Below the pieces are notes generated by a model. That model made no database searches. It was given only the letters and a program-made list of their open reading frames with translations, and was not told where the DNA came from. DNA of 64,000 bases from positions 346,407,484-346,471,483 of the forward strand of contig NC_061508.1 in the NCBI RefSeq assembly GCF_022539505.1. The letters are read 5' to 3'. Of this stretch, positions 12,059 through 23,528 are shown piece by piece (the stretch's first letter is position 1; each line of letters opens with the position of its first letter). The position numbers were made by a program, and so were the translations under genes. This DNA is from Lolium rigidum (Eukaryota > Streptophyta > Magnoliopsida > Poales > Poaceae).

Positions 12059-13186
12059 CAAGAGCACGTCAATAAGCAAACGTGGCGAGGCTGATCCTTG
12101 CGATCGGCCCCCCAAAAAATTATGAAGGGACATTACAAAACCTTCATTGAGCAAGCAACGTGGAGGCCGATTCCATCAATCGGCCAAGATTATCCTCACC
12201 ATCTATTTTGCCTGGGATCAACGTTTGACCCAATAGGGACTACCTGAAGAGCCGATACCATCAATTCTCTTGACAGAATCGGCTCGGGGGGCACCTAGGT
12301 GGATAAAACACGAGGATATGAGATAATACTATCAAGTATGGGGGCCGATACACAAATCGGCCTAAAAATTTAAATTTTTTGAGCACAGCCGATGCAGCAG
12401 ACATCGACTTTAGAATTGAGGAGTAGCCGATGTGCAGCCATCGACTCTAGTGGAATTATGCGATGTTTATCGAGTCTCCACCAAATCCAGGCCAGCGGTG
12501 GTGCCTTATGTTGCTTCGAGGGAATAAAACAATGGAAATTTCTTCAGCTGCTTCGAGCCGATCTGGGGTCCTGAACCTTTTTGTCGAGGATTTCCAATCT
12601 TTGGGGCTAGTTCAGCTGAAACGGAAGGTTATCGGCTGTCTGAGGAAGGAAGGGGATCGGCTTTGGCGCATTCTCTCTGACATTCTCGCCTCGAGTAAGG
12701 CTCGGGGGGCAGCAGGCTCGGGTAAGGCTCGGGGGGCAGCAGGCCTGGTCGATACTCTGCTTTGCTCTGTTTAAAGAGCCGATTGGGGTACCATCGGCTG
12801 ATCCTTCATTGCAACCTTTTTCACAAATGATGAGTACTGAAGAGGATTATTGGGTTTGGTTGGAAGAATTCAAAGGTTTTCCGGAAGATCCTGCATTTTC
12901 CACCAGATTTAGAAAATCATCAGTTGAAGAAGGGAAAGGCGAATTTCAAAGGACCGATGCGGTGCTATCGGCTCATTACGCGTTGGCAAAGGGGACGAAT
13001 CGGCAAGGTCAGTAGAAGAGGGAATCGGCTCAATTAAACTCAGAAGAAATCGGCAAAATCAAGCTAAGGAGAGTTCTTCATTGATAGCGAGATTCTTACA
13101 TAAAGAGCTAAAATTGCTCTCAAAGGGAGTTGCCAGGGGATACAGTGCCCTATCTACTGCTGCTGATCCTAGTCTAAGGGTCCCAT
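12059..13186 (+). other. E2 non-coding region between gag and antisense ORF
   Basis: No gene found. The stretch is crowded with AATCGGCTC, GCCGAT and CGGGGGGCA words. A 27-bp unit GTAAGGCTCGGGGGGCAGCA... is repeated twice (12695-12721 and 12722-12748). The G-rich CGGGGGGCA words resemble polypurine tracts. Position and content match where pol would sit in an autonomous relative. Confidence 0.6.
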
Positions 13187-13679
13187 CTACGGGCCATTGC
13201 TGCCCTCATCGTCACCGTCATCACCGCTGTCGGCGCTGCTCCCTACCGGCTCTTCGTCGCTGCTCCAGCGGTCGCCGGCGGGGCCTTCGTTGTCTTCATC
13301 CTCCTCGTCAGCGTCGTCGTCGCTGTCGAAGTCGCTAAGGTTCCCCGGCCAGGGGCAAAATCGTTTGGCCGGGGGCTCGTCGGAGAAGCTGTTCTCCTCC
13401 TCCTCCTCCTCGGAGGTGGTGAAGTCCGCCCAGGAGAGGCGATCGTCGTCGCTCTCCTCCTCCGGGTCCCCGTCAGCAAGGAGGAGGGGTCACTCTCCCC
13501 GTCGGTCGGGGATTTGTCATCCTCGACCGGACGGAGAAGTCGTGGTCCTTTTGGTCCCACGCCGTTGGGGCAAGAATGTCGTACGCCGCCAGCGTACCCC
13601 ACTCAGGCGTCGACTCTCGGATGGGAGAGGACACATAGGAAGGATCCGATGAGGAGGAAGACGAAGGAGACGAAGACAT
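13187..13679 (-). pseudogene. antisense ORF in E2: Ser-rich/acidic protein
   Basis: Opposite to E2's gag, the minus strand reads from ATG 13679 (MSSSPSSSSSSDPSYVSSPI) through a basic/aromatic middle to a strongly acidic tail of Asp/Glu/Ser runs, and ends at TAG 13187-13189. Two indels (near 13515 and 13450) break the frame; the first is a CTG-type site. Similar Ser-rich start plus acidic tail proteins are, from memory, a recurrent antisense product of Tat-lineage elements. Function is unknown; the composition suits a nuclear acidic protein, but that is inference. The corrected length would be about 163 residues. Confidence 0.55.
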
Positions 13680-13957
13680 GGTGGCTCAGGAGGGTTTTTT
13701 GGGATGCCAATGCGAAAGGGGACGAAGAGGAGAACTGTTCGTAGCAGTTAAATAAAAGGGGATATAGTGGAAATTCAATGCCACAGCAGTTTCCGAGGAA
13801 GTGGTGTCTAAAGAAAAAAAAACTGCCAGGTCACGCGGAGAAGTTGAGAAGGCAGGGCATCATGATGACGGATACTGCAACGGTTCTGCCACGACATGAC
13901 CCGACGAAAGAAAGCATAATGATTTTGGAAATATCATTTCCAAAACCGAGGGGCATG

Positions 13958-15115
13958 TGTTATCACCGGAATTTGACCGAGTCAGAGGTGGGCCGCGATC
14001 AAGATGGACGTGAAGATATACATATAGAAGAGATATGTGAATCGGCCTTGTTTACCAAGTTTGGGCTAGTTAGCCCGTGTATCTTTATAGTAGGTTATGT
14101 AGAAGTTAGAATTTATCTCGTGCACGGTTTGGTGCACGCCTACGTTAGAAAGTCCCCTGGACTATAAATATGTATCTAGGGTTTATGGAATAAACAACAA
14201 CCAACGTTCAACACAAACCAATCTCGGCGCATCGCCACCCCTTCGTCTCGAGGGTTTTTCGGTAAGCACCATGCTGCCTAGATCGCATCTTGCGATCTAG
14301 GCAGCACGAGCCTGCCTACGTTGTTCATGCGTTGCTCGTGCTTGAAGCCTTTTTGATGGCGAGCAACGTAGTTATCATAGATGTGTTAGGGTTAGCATTG
14401 TTCTTAGTATCATATGCTTGTCGTAGTGCAACCCTTGCGCATCTAGCCGTCCTTGTACCTCATCATGGGTGCGGGGGCGGCACCACGCTTGATCATTATT
14501 TAGTAGATCTGATCCGTTACGGTTGCTCCTTGATTCATCAAGGATTAGTTTAACATCCGCAATAGTTAGGCCTTACAAAGGGTTGGAGGATCCGGCGGCG
14601 TGTAGGGTGTAGTTTGCTGGCCCTAGACGGGACGTTCCGAGGATCAACTTCGTGTTGGTTTTTAGGCCTTGTCTAGGATTGGCTTACGATCACCGTGCGC
14701 GAGCGCTAGGCCCAATCGTGAGTAGGATGATCCGATTATGCGGTGAAAACCCTAAATCGTCGTAGATCTCATATGCTTTATCTTGATCAAGCAGGACCAC
14801 CATATATTCGGCCACCTTGGACGAATCATGGGTGAATCGGCTCTATGAGCCGATTCACAGGATAACCTGAGAGCCGATCGAGGCTCGTATTTAACGTGTA
14901 CGTGTGTGCCCTGCAGGAAACTAAGTGAGGCATCATCCACACCTTCCTGACCAGGTATAGGTCAGGTGGCACGCCCTTGCAATTTGCATCGGCGCGCGAC
15001 CAGGAGGCTTTGCGGGCCGTCGCTCTGAGGGACTGGGGCCAGCCGCAGCCCTAGTTGTTCCCGGCTCTACGGTGTTGACCAGTCGCTGCCCGCCGGTGGG
15101 TTTCTGACGTCAACA
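13958..15115 (+). repeat. 3' LTR of E2 with polypurine tract
   Basis: The 1158-bp LTR is near-identical to 8056-9209. It is preceded by the polypurine tract AAAACCGAGGGGCATG (about 13942-13957) and followed by the GATAT duplication. Hairpins lie at 14273-14305 (perfect 15-nt arms) and 14832-14858. The TATA box is at 14163-14170. Confidence 0.93.
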
Positions 15116-15220
15116 GATATTGGCTTGCCTTTCAGCGCGTTCAGCCTCTCTATCCTCCATCATGAGTTGCAGCATCTGCACCAGCGCATCCTGATTTGCG
15201 TTGCGATTGGGAGGTGCCAT
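15116..15220 (-). pseudogene. gag of element H, N-terminal segment
   Basis: ATG at 15220 (MAPPNRNANQDALVQMLQLM), followed by a charged Glu/Arg helix ending QANI at the GATAT target site. The frame continues at 8055 with TALQQLAQNNQ. It is split by E2 without loss of frame. Confidence 0.82.
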
Positions 15221-15472
15221 CTGAACAGAGATATGGATCATAAGATGAGAGGGAAATTTCTACGGCTCATTTTGGGAAGTAAAATCACATTTATTTAAGA
15301 CTTGATTCATAAGACGATAATATTACACACCACATAGTCATGAAGGTAGCACTTATTACAAGCTAACAAATCCGGAGGGTTTGAAGAACCCTTTCACAAT
15401 CTACGATACATGGGGCGGATACAAGGGACCGATACATCTCATACTACGCAAGTGCTCAGAGGGGAATGGAAG
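15221..15472 (-). other. Leader between H coiled-coil ORF and H gag
   Basis: This stretch has no gene. It should hold the LTR end and primer site of H, but I could not find a clear tRNA match, so the inner LTR boundary is not fixed. Confidence 0.4.
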
Positions 15473-15830
15473 CTATCCATCGATGCGGAGCGGGAAGGTG
15501 GTGTCCATCCCGGCAGGCGAGTGTCGGTAGAAGTCCTGGTCTCCTTCTTCCTCCGGCTCGTAGTCGTTGTCGTTGCTTGACATAGGAGTAGCCATCCCCT
15601 TGGATGTCTTCCCCCTCGCCTTCTCCCTCCAGGATCTGGAGCTGCTCCGCCTGAGTGGAGATGGTCTCCTTCAGTACGGAGATCTTGGTCTTGAGGCGGT
15701 GGATGGTGGAGTCCCTCTTCGCAACTAGCTGGCGAAGAGTCCTGCGCTCCTTTGCGATGACCTTGATGGTCTCCGCGTACTGGTTCAGCTGCTGCTGAGT
15801 ATGGTTGGCGGCGGCGCGGGAGTTATCCAT
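15473..15830 (-). pseudogene. small coiled-coil ORF upstream of H gag
   Basis: Minus strand, ATG 15830 (MDNSRAAANHTQQQLNQY). The first about 75 residues are Leu/Ile/Lys/Glu heptads (for example RRTLRQLVAKRDSTIHRLKT), typical of a coiled coil. A one-base indel near 15588 shifts the frame. In the other frame the protein continues with SNDNDYEPEEEGDQDF and ends at TAG 15473-15475, giving an acidic tail and a total near 119 residues. It lies in the 5' LTR or leader of H. I do not know its function. Confidence 0.55.
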
Positions 15831-18381
15831 ATAATAATCAGGTATGAAATATAGGTTGACCCAGGGTCAACATTTCATAGCTATTATATGTGAGTGTATA
15901 ATATTTGAGGTACTATACTTCACATAGTTTTAATATTTATTATTAAAATCTCTAAGTAATAGCTATCGGAGGTTCATTATTCTAAGTCATCCCCTCTGGT
16001 TGTATTACTTAGGATCAAAGTTTAAATGAGAGGATAGCTCTCATATTACTTATTTAATTCAAATTCAAGTGGAAAATCACTAGAATTGACTACATAGCCT
16101 TTTTATTTCATCTTGTCCATGATCATGCAAATAACATATCTATATTATTGCACAATCAATTAGAGGACATCATTTGTGATTTATTAGAATTGGAATCAAC
16201 TCAAAATGAATTATGGTTAAATTTTAAATTAAGTTTCAATTTGTAAAAGTCCCTGACTTGTTATTTTTAACATTTAAATTCTACTATGAATTTGGAGATG
16301 GGGCCAGTGGCATTAGTTAGATAATTTCATGGGCTTTCTAATGATATAAAGTTTGCTAAATTTGGTTTGGCAGATTTCAAACTATTCAATTTTTACTAAA
16401 CTATCTGCAGTACATTTTAAAATAAGATTAAATCTAAATTTGAATCGTGGGCTTGGGCGGGAAGCGCTACTGGGCCGAAACTGGATTTGAAGTCACTGCG
16501 CAGCCCAGCAAGCCACGGGTGCGAGTGGGCTGCCTGACGAGGTGGGGGCCACCTGTCGGCGGCTCCTAACGCGCGAAACGGTATGATTGATTTAGGCCGT
16601 AGGATGCGGGAAGCGATCGACGGCTTGTGAGCGTCGTCGTCCCCGGCGGGATCCGGCGAGCTCACGCGCGTCGGTAGGGGGTCGGAGGGCGTACCGGAGC
16701 CGTTGCGGGGGTCCGGCAGGGTGCGCGGAGAAGTTGTCGTCGACGAGGAGGCTGCGGGTGCGGTGGTGGCGCTCGGGGAGGCTCCAATCGAGCGAGCTTC
16801 CGCGGGCTCCGGCGGACCTCGGCTTCCAATTGCTGCTCGCTCCGGCGAGGTGGTGCTCAATTGAGGTGGGGAGAGTGTTCAGAGAAGGGAGAGGAGCAAA
16901 GTGTGTGAAGGAGTTGTGGGCTGAGGAGCTCTATTTATAGAAGGCGATGGTGGCCGTGAGGTGCTGCAAGGGCGCGGCCATGGCGTGGCTCTTGTGGCGA
17001 GCGAAAGGGCAAGTGAAGGACGGCAGCGTGTAGGCGTCGTCCTGGCGATGCTCAAGGACTAGGCGGCGCAGCGAGGGGACGAAGGAATCGCTCGGCGCTT
17101 GCGGTGATCATCACGGTACCCGCGGTACCTCGCCGGCGAGGACGACGGTGACAAGGCCTCGCGCGTGCTTGAGCATGTCTAGGCGCTAGAGGGTGCGGAG
17201 TGGCTACTCGACGCGGCGATAGGGATGCAGGAGAAGGACGGTCGCGCTCGAGCGCGCGACGTACTGGCGCGTCCAGTGCGCGGTGAGCGCGCGTGCTGGC
17301 GCGTCCTGGCATGGTTTGGACACGCTGCTGCTGGCCAATGCCAAGCCTTGGCGTTGCAGGGGCTTGTACCATTGGCGTCCTTGTGCTGCAGGGATGCTCG
17401 ATGACATGGAGAAAAAGTGAGAGGGAGGCCAGAGAGAGTTTTGGCCAAAGGTGGCCGGCATGGCCACGACATGGTTTGTTTTCTCACTTTTCCACTTTTC
17501 CTAACCCTAGCAAGTACTCAACTCGATGCACGGGTCCTAGAGATAGCTAATGATCACAAGTTTAAAGTGGTTTAGTGAAGAAACCAGTGGACAATAGGTT
17601 GTAACTCAATTTGGAAATGATGCATCGCAAGGTGTTTGTTAAAATGGCCGCATGAACTTTTTATTGGAATTTTGAAATTCTTTTTGGTGAATCTCTTTTA
17701 TATAATTAAAGTGAAGTATTGGTGGTGGTGGCACTCAATTTAGAGTTGTTTTGCAAAATGTCAAAAGTGACATGATCTTCACTTTATTTCAGCATCCCTA
17801 CTTGTCACTTTTATTCTGGTCAACCTAGTCAACTCTAGCTATGGTGGTCAACATCAAAGTTATTCACTTTGACATGGTCTTGGATGACATGGTTTTGTTT
17901 GACCAAGTTTAGTTTAGGAATTGAGAAATACGAGAGGGGTAAAGTGGTGAAGAAAATATTTTTGGTCCAAATGACCATTATCATATGTATGTAAGATTTT
18001 TGATTTCCTTATGTTTGATTCTTGATCCAATGATGCAATTGTGTTAGTTTATCATATTGAAGTATTTTAGAAGCAAGGGGGCAAGCAATTATGGCCTTGG
18101 TTGAGGATTTGCAATTGTGCATATGGTGTATGTAAGTGAAGAATGGGTTTTTCCCAATTTTTCCAATTCCTTTCAATTTAGGGTTTGATGATCTTTATTA
18201 GGGTTCACATAACAATGGTTACTCATACTGACACTCATCATGGCAATTGCACAAAAGAAATCACTCAAATGCACAAACTATATGTGGCACTATATGGATA
18301 GAAAAAGTTTTTGTTTGTTGTAAATTTTGAATAATTGAAACTCTCTCTTGATTTATTTTTGTTGAAACTTGGGATGTTACA
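15831..18381 (-). repeat. Presumed 5' LTR of element H
   Basis: The outer end is exact: TGTAACATCCC reads inward from 18381, and E3's LTR sequence resumes at 18382. The outer 1 kb is AT-rich (17500-18380), 16440-17470 is GC-rich with promoter-like content, and 15840-16430 is AT-rich again. A minus-strand ORF (16860-16417, Ser/Pro/Ala-rich, starting MSTTSPERAAIGSRGPPEP) lies just downstream of the TATA box and might be translated, but low complexity makes this weak. The inner boundary is unknown and could lie below 15473. Confidence 0.6.
16931..16940 (-). promoter_or_regulatory. TATA box in H LTR
   Basis: The minus strand reads CTATAAATAG followed by AGCTCC, a strong plant TATA context, with GC-rich sequence upstream. 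It points toward H gag, as expected for a 5' LTR promoter. Confidence 0.6.
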
Positions 18382-18655
18382 CTGTGGCCCCCCTCTGCTG
18401 ACTCTCGGGTGTTCTGGAAGCTTCCGGTGAAAATAGGGTACTGGGCGTTGATTTCGTCCGATTCCGAGAATATTTCCTTACTAGGATTTCTGAAACCAAA
18501 AACAACAGAAAATAGGAAGCTGGCACTTCGGCATCTCGTCAATAGGTTAGTTCCGAAAACGCATCAAAACGATATAAAGTGTGAACAAAACATGTAGGTA
18601 TTGTCATAAAACAAGCATGGAACATCGAAATTATAGATACGTTTGAGATGTATCG
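18382..18655 (-). repeat. 3' LTR fragment of E3
   Basis: The 274 bp correspond to 23254-23528 of the 5' LTR. The first base of the LTR (T of TGATAC) reads C here. The break at 18382 is the insertion point of H (candidate target site CTGTG). Confidence 0.88.
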
Positions 18656-21096
18656 GCATCCCCAAGCTTAGTTCCTACTCGTCCTCGAGTAGGTAAACGA
18701 TAACAAGAATAATTTCTGAGGTGACATGCTACCATCATAATCTTGATCAACATTATTGTAAAGCATATGACATGAATGGAGTGATTCAAAGCAATATCTA
18801 TAGTTTGACAAATAGATGACATATAGCAAAAAAATTCATGAATAGTACTTTCAAGACAAGCATCAATAAGTCTTGCATAAGAGTTAACTCATAAAGCAAT
18901 AAATTCAAAGTAAAGGCATCGAAGCAACACAAAGGAAGATATAAGTTTCAGCAGTTGCTTTCAACTTTCAACATGCATATCTCATGGATAATTGTCAACA
19001 CGAGTAATATGATGAATGCAAATAAGCAAGTATGTAAGAATCAATGCACAGTTGACACAAGTGTTTGCTTCTAAGATGGAAGGAAATGGGTAAACTGACT
19101 CAACAATAAAGTAAAAGATAGGCCCTTCGCAGAGGAAGCAGGGATTAAATCATGTGCTAGAGCTTTTCAAGTTTTGAAATCATATAGAGAGCATAAAAGT
19201 AAAATTTTGAGAGGTGTTTGTTGTTGTCAACGAATGGTAATGGGTACTCTAACTACCTTATCAACCAGACTTTCGAGAGCGGCTCCCATGAAGGACGTTA
19301 TCTCTACCAGCAAGGTAGATCATCCCTCTTCTCTTTTGTTTACACATGTACTTTAGTTTTATTTATTAGATGACACTCCCCCAACCTTTTGCTTACACAA
19401 GCCATGGCTAACCGAATCCTCGGGTGCCTTCCAACATTCACATACCATGGAGGAGTGTCTATTTGCAAATTTAAGTTGCTTACTGATAGATCAGAGCAAA
19501 ACATGTGAAGAGAATTATTAATGCAAGTTAATTAATTGGGGCTGGGAACCCCATTGCCAGCTCTTTTTGCAAAATTATTGGATAAGCGGATGAAGCCACT
19601 AGTCCATTGTGAAAGTCTGTCAGAAGTAAATGACAAGATCGAAAGATAAAATACCACATACTTCCTCATGAGCTATAAAACATTGACACAAATAAGAGAT
19701 AATAGCTTTTGAATTGTTTAAAGGTAGCACATGAAGTATTTACTTGGAATGGCAGGAAATACCACATAGTAGGTAGATATGGTGGACACAAATGGCATGG
19801 GTTTTGGCTCAAGGTTTTGGATGCACGAGAAGCATTTCCTCTCGAGTACAAGGCTTAGGCTAGCAAGGTTGTTTGAAGCAAACACAAGTATGAACCGGTA
19901 CAGCAAAACTTACATAAGAACATATTGCAAGCATTATAAGACTCTACACTGTCTCCCTTGTTGCTCAAACACTTTTACCAGAAAATATCTAGACCTTAGA
20001 GAGACCAATCATGCAAACCAAATTTTAGCAAGCTCTATGTATTTATTCATTAATGAGTGCAAAGTATATGATGCAAGAGCTTAAACATGAGCACAACAAT
20101 TGCCAAGTATCACATTATCCAAGACATTTTACCAATTACTACATGTAGCATTTCCCGTTTCCAGCCATATAACAATTAACGAAGCAGTTTCAACCTTCGC
20201 CATGAACATTAAAAGCTAAGAACACATGTGTTCATACGAACCAGCGGAGCGTGTCTCTCTCCCACACAAGGATGAACTTATTCAAACAAAACAAAAATAA
20301 AAACAAACAGACGCTCCAAGTAAAATACATAAGATGTGACTGAATAAAAATATAGAGTCAATAGAAGAAACCTGATAAGTTGATGAAGAAGGGGATGCCT
20401 TGGGCATCCCCAAGCTTAGATGCTTGAGTCTTCTTGAAATATGCAGGGATGAACCACGGGTGCATCCCCAAGCTTAGGCTTTTCACTCTTCTTGATCATA
20501 TATCACCCTCTTCTCTTGACCCTTGAAAACTTCTGCCACACCAAACTTCAAGCAAACTCATTAGAGGGTTAGTGCATAATCAAAATTCACATGTTCAGAG
20601 GTGACACAATCATTCTTAACACTTCTGGAAATTGCACAAAACTTCTGAAAGTTAATGGAATAAAGAAACTCATTCAACTTAACAAAAACGGCAATGCGAA
20701 ATAAAAGGCAGAATCTGTCAAAAACAGAACAGTCCGTCAAGACGAACCTGGAAGGGGCACTTAAATTGCTCAAACGGAAAAACTCAAAACTAATGAAAGT
20801 TGCGTACATATCTGAGGATCACACACGTAAATTTGCAGATTATTTTGATTTTTTTACAGAGACTTCTGCTCAAATTCGTGACAGACAGCAAATCTGTTTC
20901 TGCGCAGCAATCCAAATCTAGCATCAACTTTACCATAGAGACTTTACTTGTCACAAAAACATGATAAGGAGAGGTTGCTACAGTATTAAACAACTTCCAA
21001 GACTCAACAAAACAAAAATTGCTGTAGTAAAATAAACATATGGGTTATCTCCCAAGAAGTTCTTTCTTTATAGCCATTAAGATGGGCTCAGTAATT
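18656..21096 (-). other. E3 3' non-coding module
   Basis: No gene. It is homologous to E1 1142-3700 and E5 43808-46251. The polypurine tract AAGCTTGGGGATGCC abuts the LTR at 18656-18670, with two more copies near 20400-20475. Short ORFs are not conserved among copies. Confidence 0.75.
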
Positions 21097-21844
21097 TCAA
21101 AGATACTCTCGCAAGAAATAAGAGTTGAAGCAAAAGAGAGCATCAAGAAGCAAATTCAAAGCACATTTAAGCCTAACCCACTTCCTATGAAAAGGAATAT
21201 TGTACACAAATAAATTCATGAAGAACAAAGTGGCAAGCATAGAAAAGCAACACAAGCGCAATTTCAAGATTCTCAACATAAAGAGGGGAAACTTAATATT
21301 ATTAAGATGCATATAACCATGTTTCCCTCTCTCATAATAACTTTCAGTGGCATCATGAACAAACTCAACAATATAACTATCACATAAAGCATTCTTGTCA
21401 TGAGCCATATGCATAAAATTATTACTCTCCACATAAGCATAATCAATTTTATTAGTTGTAGTGGGAGAAAATTCAACAAAGTAGCTATCATTATTATTCT
21501 CATCAAGTGTAGGAGGCACAGTATAATCATAATAAAAATTACTCTCCATAGTAGGCGGCACCAAAAGACCACTATCATTATAATCATCATAAATAGGAGG
21601 CAAAGTATCATCAAAGAAAATTTTCTCCTCATCATAAATAGGGGACTAAAAATATCATGCTCATCAAAACCAGCTTCCCCAAGCTTAGAATTTTCCATAT
21701 CATTAGCAACAATGGTGTTCAAAGCGTACTAATATCATTGCTACTAGCATGCAAATAAGATTCCATAGGTTTTTTAATTTTCGCAGCAAACAATCCATGT
21801 CTTAACTCAGGAAATAGAAATAAAAGCTCACTGTTGCTTTCCAT
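21097..21844 (-). pseudogene. Unknown E5-type ORF in E3 (frameshifted)
   Basis: Minus strand, ATG 21844 (MESNSELLFLFPELRHGLF). The frame breaks near 21725 and again near 21645, then continues as MPPIYDDYNDSGLLVPP down to the stop at 21097. It aligns along its length with the intact 248-residue ORF of E5 (43061-43807): the shared blocks are NTIVAN, ENSKLGEAGFDEHDIFSP, PPIYDDYNDS, DKNALCDSYIVEF, HDATESYYERGK and a C-terminal hydrophobic region. Its function is unknown. Confidence 0.75.
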
Positions 21845-21980
21845 TATGCCTAACTAGTGTAAACAAGAAACCAAAAGATGAAATTGCAGGATCTAAAGGA
21901 AATAGCTTCGAGTACTTACAACGGCGCCGGAAAATAGCTTAGTAGCCGAGATCCGGAGTGTGAGTACCTTTTACCTTTCC

Positions 21981-21998
21981 TCCTCGGCAACGGCGCCA
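21981..21998 (-). other. Primer-binding site of E3 (tRNA-Asp type)
   Basis: The minus strand reads TGGCGCCGTTGCCGAGGA, 11 nt inside the LTR end (GTAGACATCA). A second, partial copy (CGGCGCCGTTGTAAG with the same CTATTTTC lead-in) lies 50-60 nt further in, near 21924-21940. Confidence 0.85.
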
Positions 21999-22008
21999 GA
22001 AAATAGCT

Positions 22009-23528
22009 TGATGTCTACTCACGCTTCTTTTCCTGTAGACAGTGTTGGGCCTCCAAGAGCAGAGGTTTGTAGAACATCAGCAAGTTTTCCCTTAAGTGGA
22101 TCACCCAAGGTTTATCGAACTCAGGGAGGAAGAGGTCAAAGATATCCCTCTCAAGCAACCCCGCAATCACGATACAAGAAGTCTCTTGTGTCCCCAACAC
22201 ACCTAATACACTTGTCAGATGTATAGGTGCACTAGTTCGGCGAAGAGATAGTAAAACACAGGTGGTATAGATGGTGGTAATATTGCAGAAAGTAAAGATG
22301 CAATAAACAGTAAACAAGCGGCGCCAGAAAATAGCTTGCTGGCGTGGAAAGCAATTCTTTATGATGGAAACAAGGCCTAGGGATCATACTTTCACTAGTG
22401 GACACTCTCAACATTGATCGCATAATAAATAACTCTTTCTCATATGTGCTACATATACTCTTGTTTGATAATGAACACCATTCGTTGCGTAGGATTACAC
22501 GAACCCTCAATGCCGGAGTTAACAAGCTCCACAACATTCGATATTCATGTTTAAGTAACCTTAGAGCATAATAGATCATTGCAAAATAAACCAAGAACTA
22601 ACATAGCGCACACACTGTCCACATTACACTATGAAGGAGGAATAGATCACATCAATACTATCATAATGACAATTAACTCCACAATCTACAAGAGATCATG
22701 ATCATAGCCTACGACAAGAACCACACTGTGCACACACTAGTCACCTTTACACCATGCAGGAGGAATAGACTACTTTAATAACATCACATGAGTAGCACAT
22801 AACTAGTAGCGATACAAAGCTCATCATATGGATCTCAATCATGTAAGCAGCTCATGAGATCATTGTATTGAAGTACATAGGAGAGAGATTAACCACATAG
22901 CTACCGGTACAGCCCCGAGCCTCGATGGAGAACTACTCCCTCCTCATGGGAGCAGCGAGCGGTGATGAAGATGGCGGTGGAGATGGCAGTGGTGTCGATG
23001 GAGAAGCCTTCCGGGGGCACTTCCCCGTCCCGGCGGCGTGCCGAAACAGAGACTCCTGTCCCCCAGATCTTGGCTTCGCGATGGCGGCGGCTCTGGAACT
23101 TTTCTCGTACCGTGGCTTATTCGTACGTATCGGGGTTTTAGGTCAGAGAGCTTATATAGGCGAAAGGGGAGCCTCGGAGAGGCCCTGGTGGGGCCAGACA
23201 ATAGGACGGCGCGCCCCCCCCTCCTGGCCGTGCCGCCACCATGTGTGGTGGGCCTGTGGCCCCCCTCTGCTGACTCTCGGGTGTTCTGGAAGCTTCCGGT
23301 GAAAATAGGGTACTGGGCGTTGATTTCGTCCGATTCCGAGAATATTTCCTTACTAGGATTTCTGAAACCAAAAACAGCAGAAAACAGGAGCTGGCACTTT
23401 GGCATCTCGTCAATAGGTTAGTTCCGGAAAACGCATCAAAACGATATAAAGTGTGAACAAAACATGTAGGTATTGTCATAAAACAAGCATGGAACATCAG
23501 AAATTATAGATACGTTTGAGACGTATCA
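22009..23528 (-). repeat. 5' LTR of E3
   Basis: The 1520-bp LTR runs TGATACGTCTCAAACG...GTAGACATCA on the minus strand. The TATA box CCTATATAAG is at 23151-23160. A primer-site-like cassette (AGCAAGCTATTTTCTGGCGCC) lies inside the LTR at 22319-22340. It is homologous to the E5 LTRs over most of its length. Confidence 0.88.

Larger units (their letters stand above)
8056..15115 (+). mobile_element. E2, complete non-autonomous Tat-like gypsy element
   Basis: This 7060-bp element has two full LTRs (8056-9209 and 13958-15115), both TGTTATCACC...TCAACA. A perfect 5-bp target duplication GATAT lies at 8051-8055 and 15116-15120. Inside are a degenerate gag (9279-12058), a non-coding stretch rich in AATCGGCTC/GAGCCGATT words, an antisense ORF (13187-13679) and a polypurine tract. 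No protease, reverse transcriptase or integrase is readable, so E2 depends on a partner. It lies in H gag in the opposite orientation to its host. E8 (62537) carries a related LTR. Confidence 0.93.
7675..18381 (-). mobile_element. H, gypsy element hosting E1 and E2 (5' LTR and gag start only)
   Basis: H is a minus-strand Ty3/gypsy element. Its presumed 5' LTR starts at 18381 with TGTAACATCCC, exactly where homology to E3's LTR stops, so H inserted into E3. Its gag starts at ATG 15220, is split by E2 (8056-15115) and is cut by E1 at 7674. The rest of gag, pol and the 3' LTR should lie left of the window. The gag resembles chromovirus-type (Tekay/Del-like) gag, but lineage is an inference from one domain. 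Confidence 0.72.
18382..23528 (-). mobile_element. E3, non-autonomous gypsy element of the E5 type, interrupted by H
   Basis: On the minus strand the order is 5' LTR (22009-23528), tRNA-Asp primer site (21981-21998), a small ORF, a 2.4-kb non-coding module, and a 3' LTR fragment (18382-18655). The 3' LTR stops abruptly where H begins; the missing part should lie left of the window. E3 inserted into the start of E4a's reverse transcriptase region (RELAEHHL-type reading ends at 23529). The right target site is AGGTG; its partner is outside. Confidence 0.88.

Noticed and set aside
16417..17550. Host gene in the GC-rich block of the H LTR
   Set aside because: Ser/Pro/Ala/Arg-rich frames on both strands, no domain, and position next to the LTR TATA box make promoter/leader sequence more likely.
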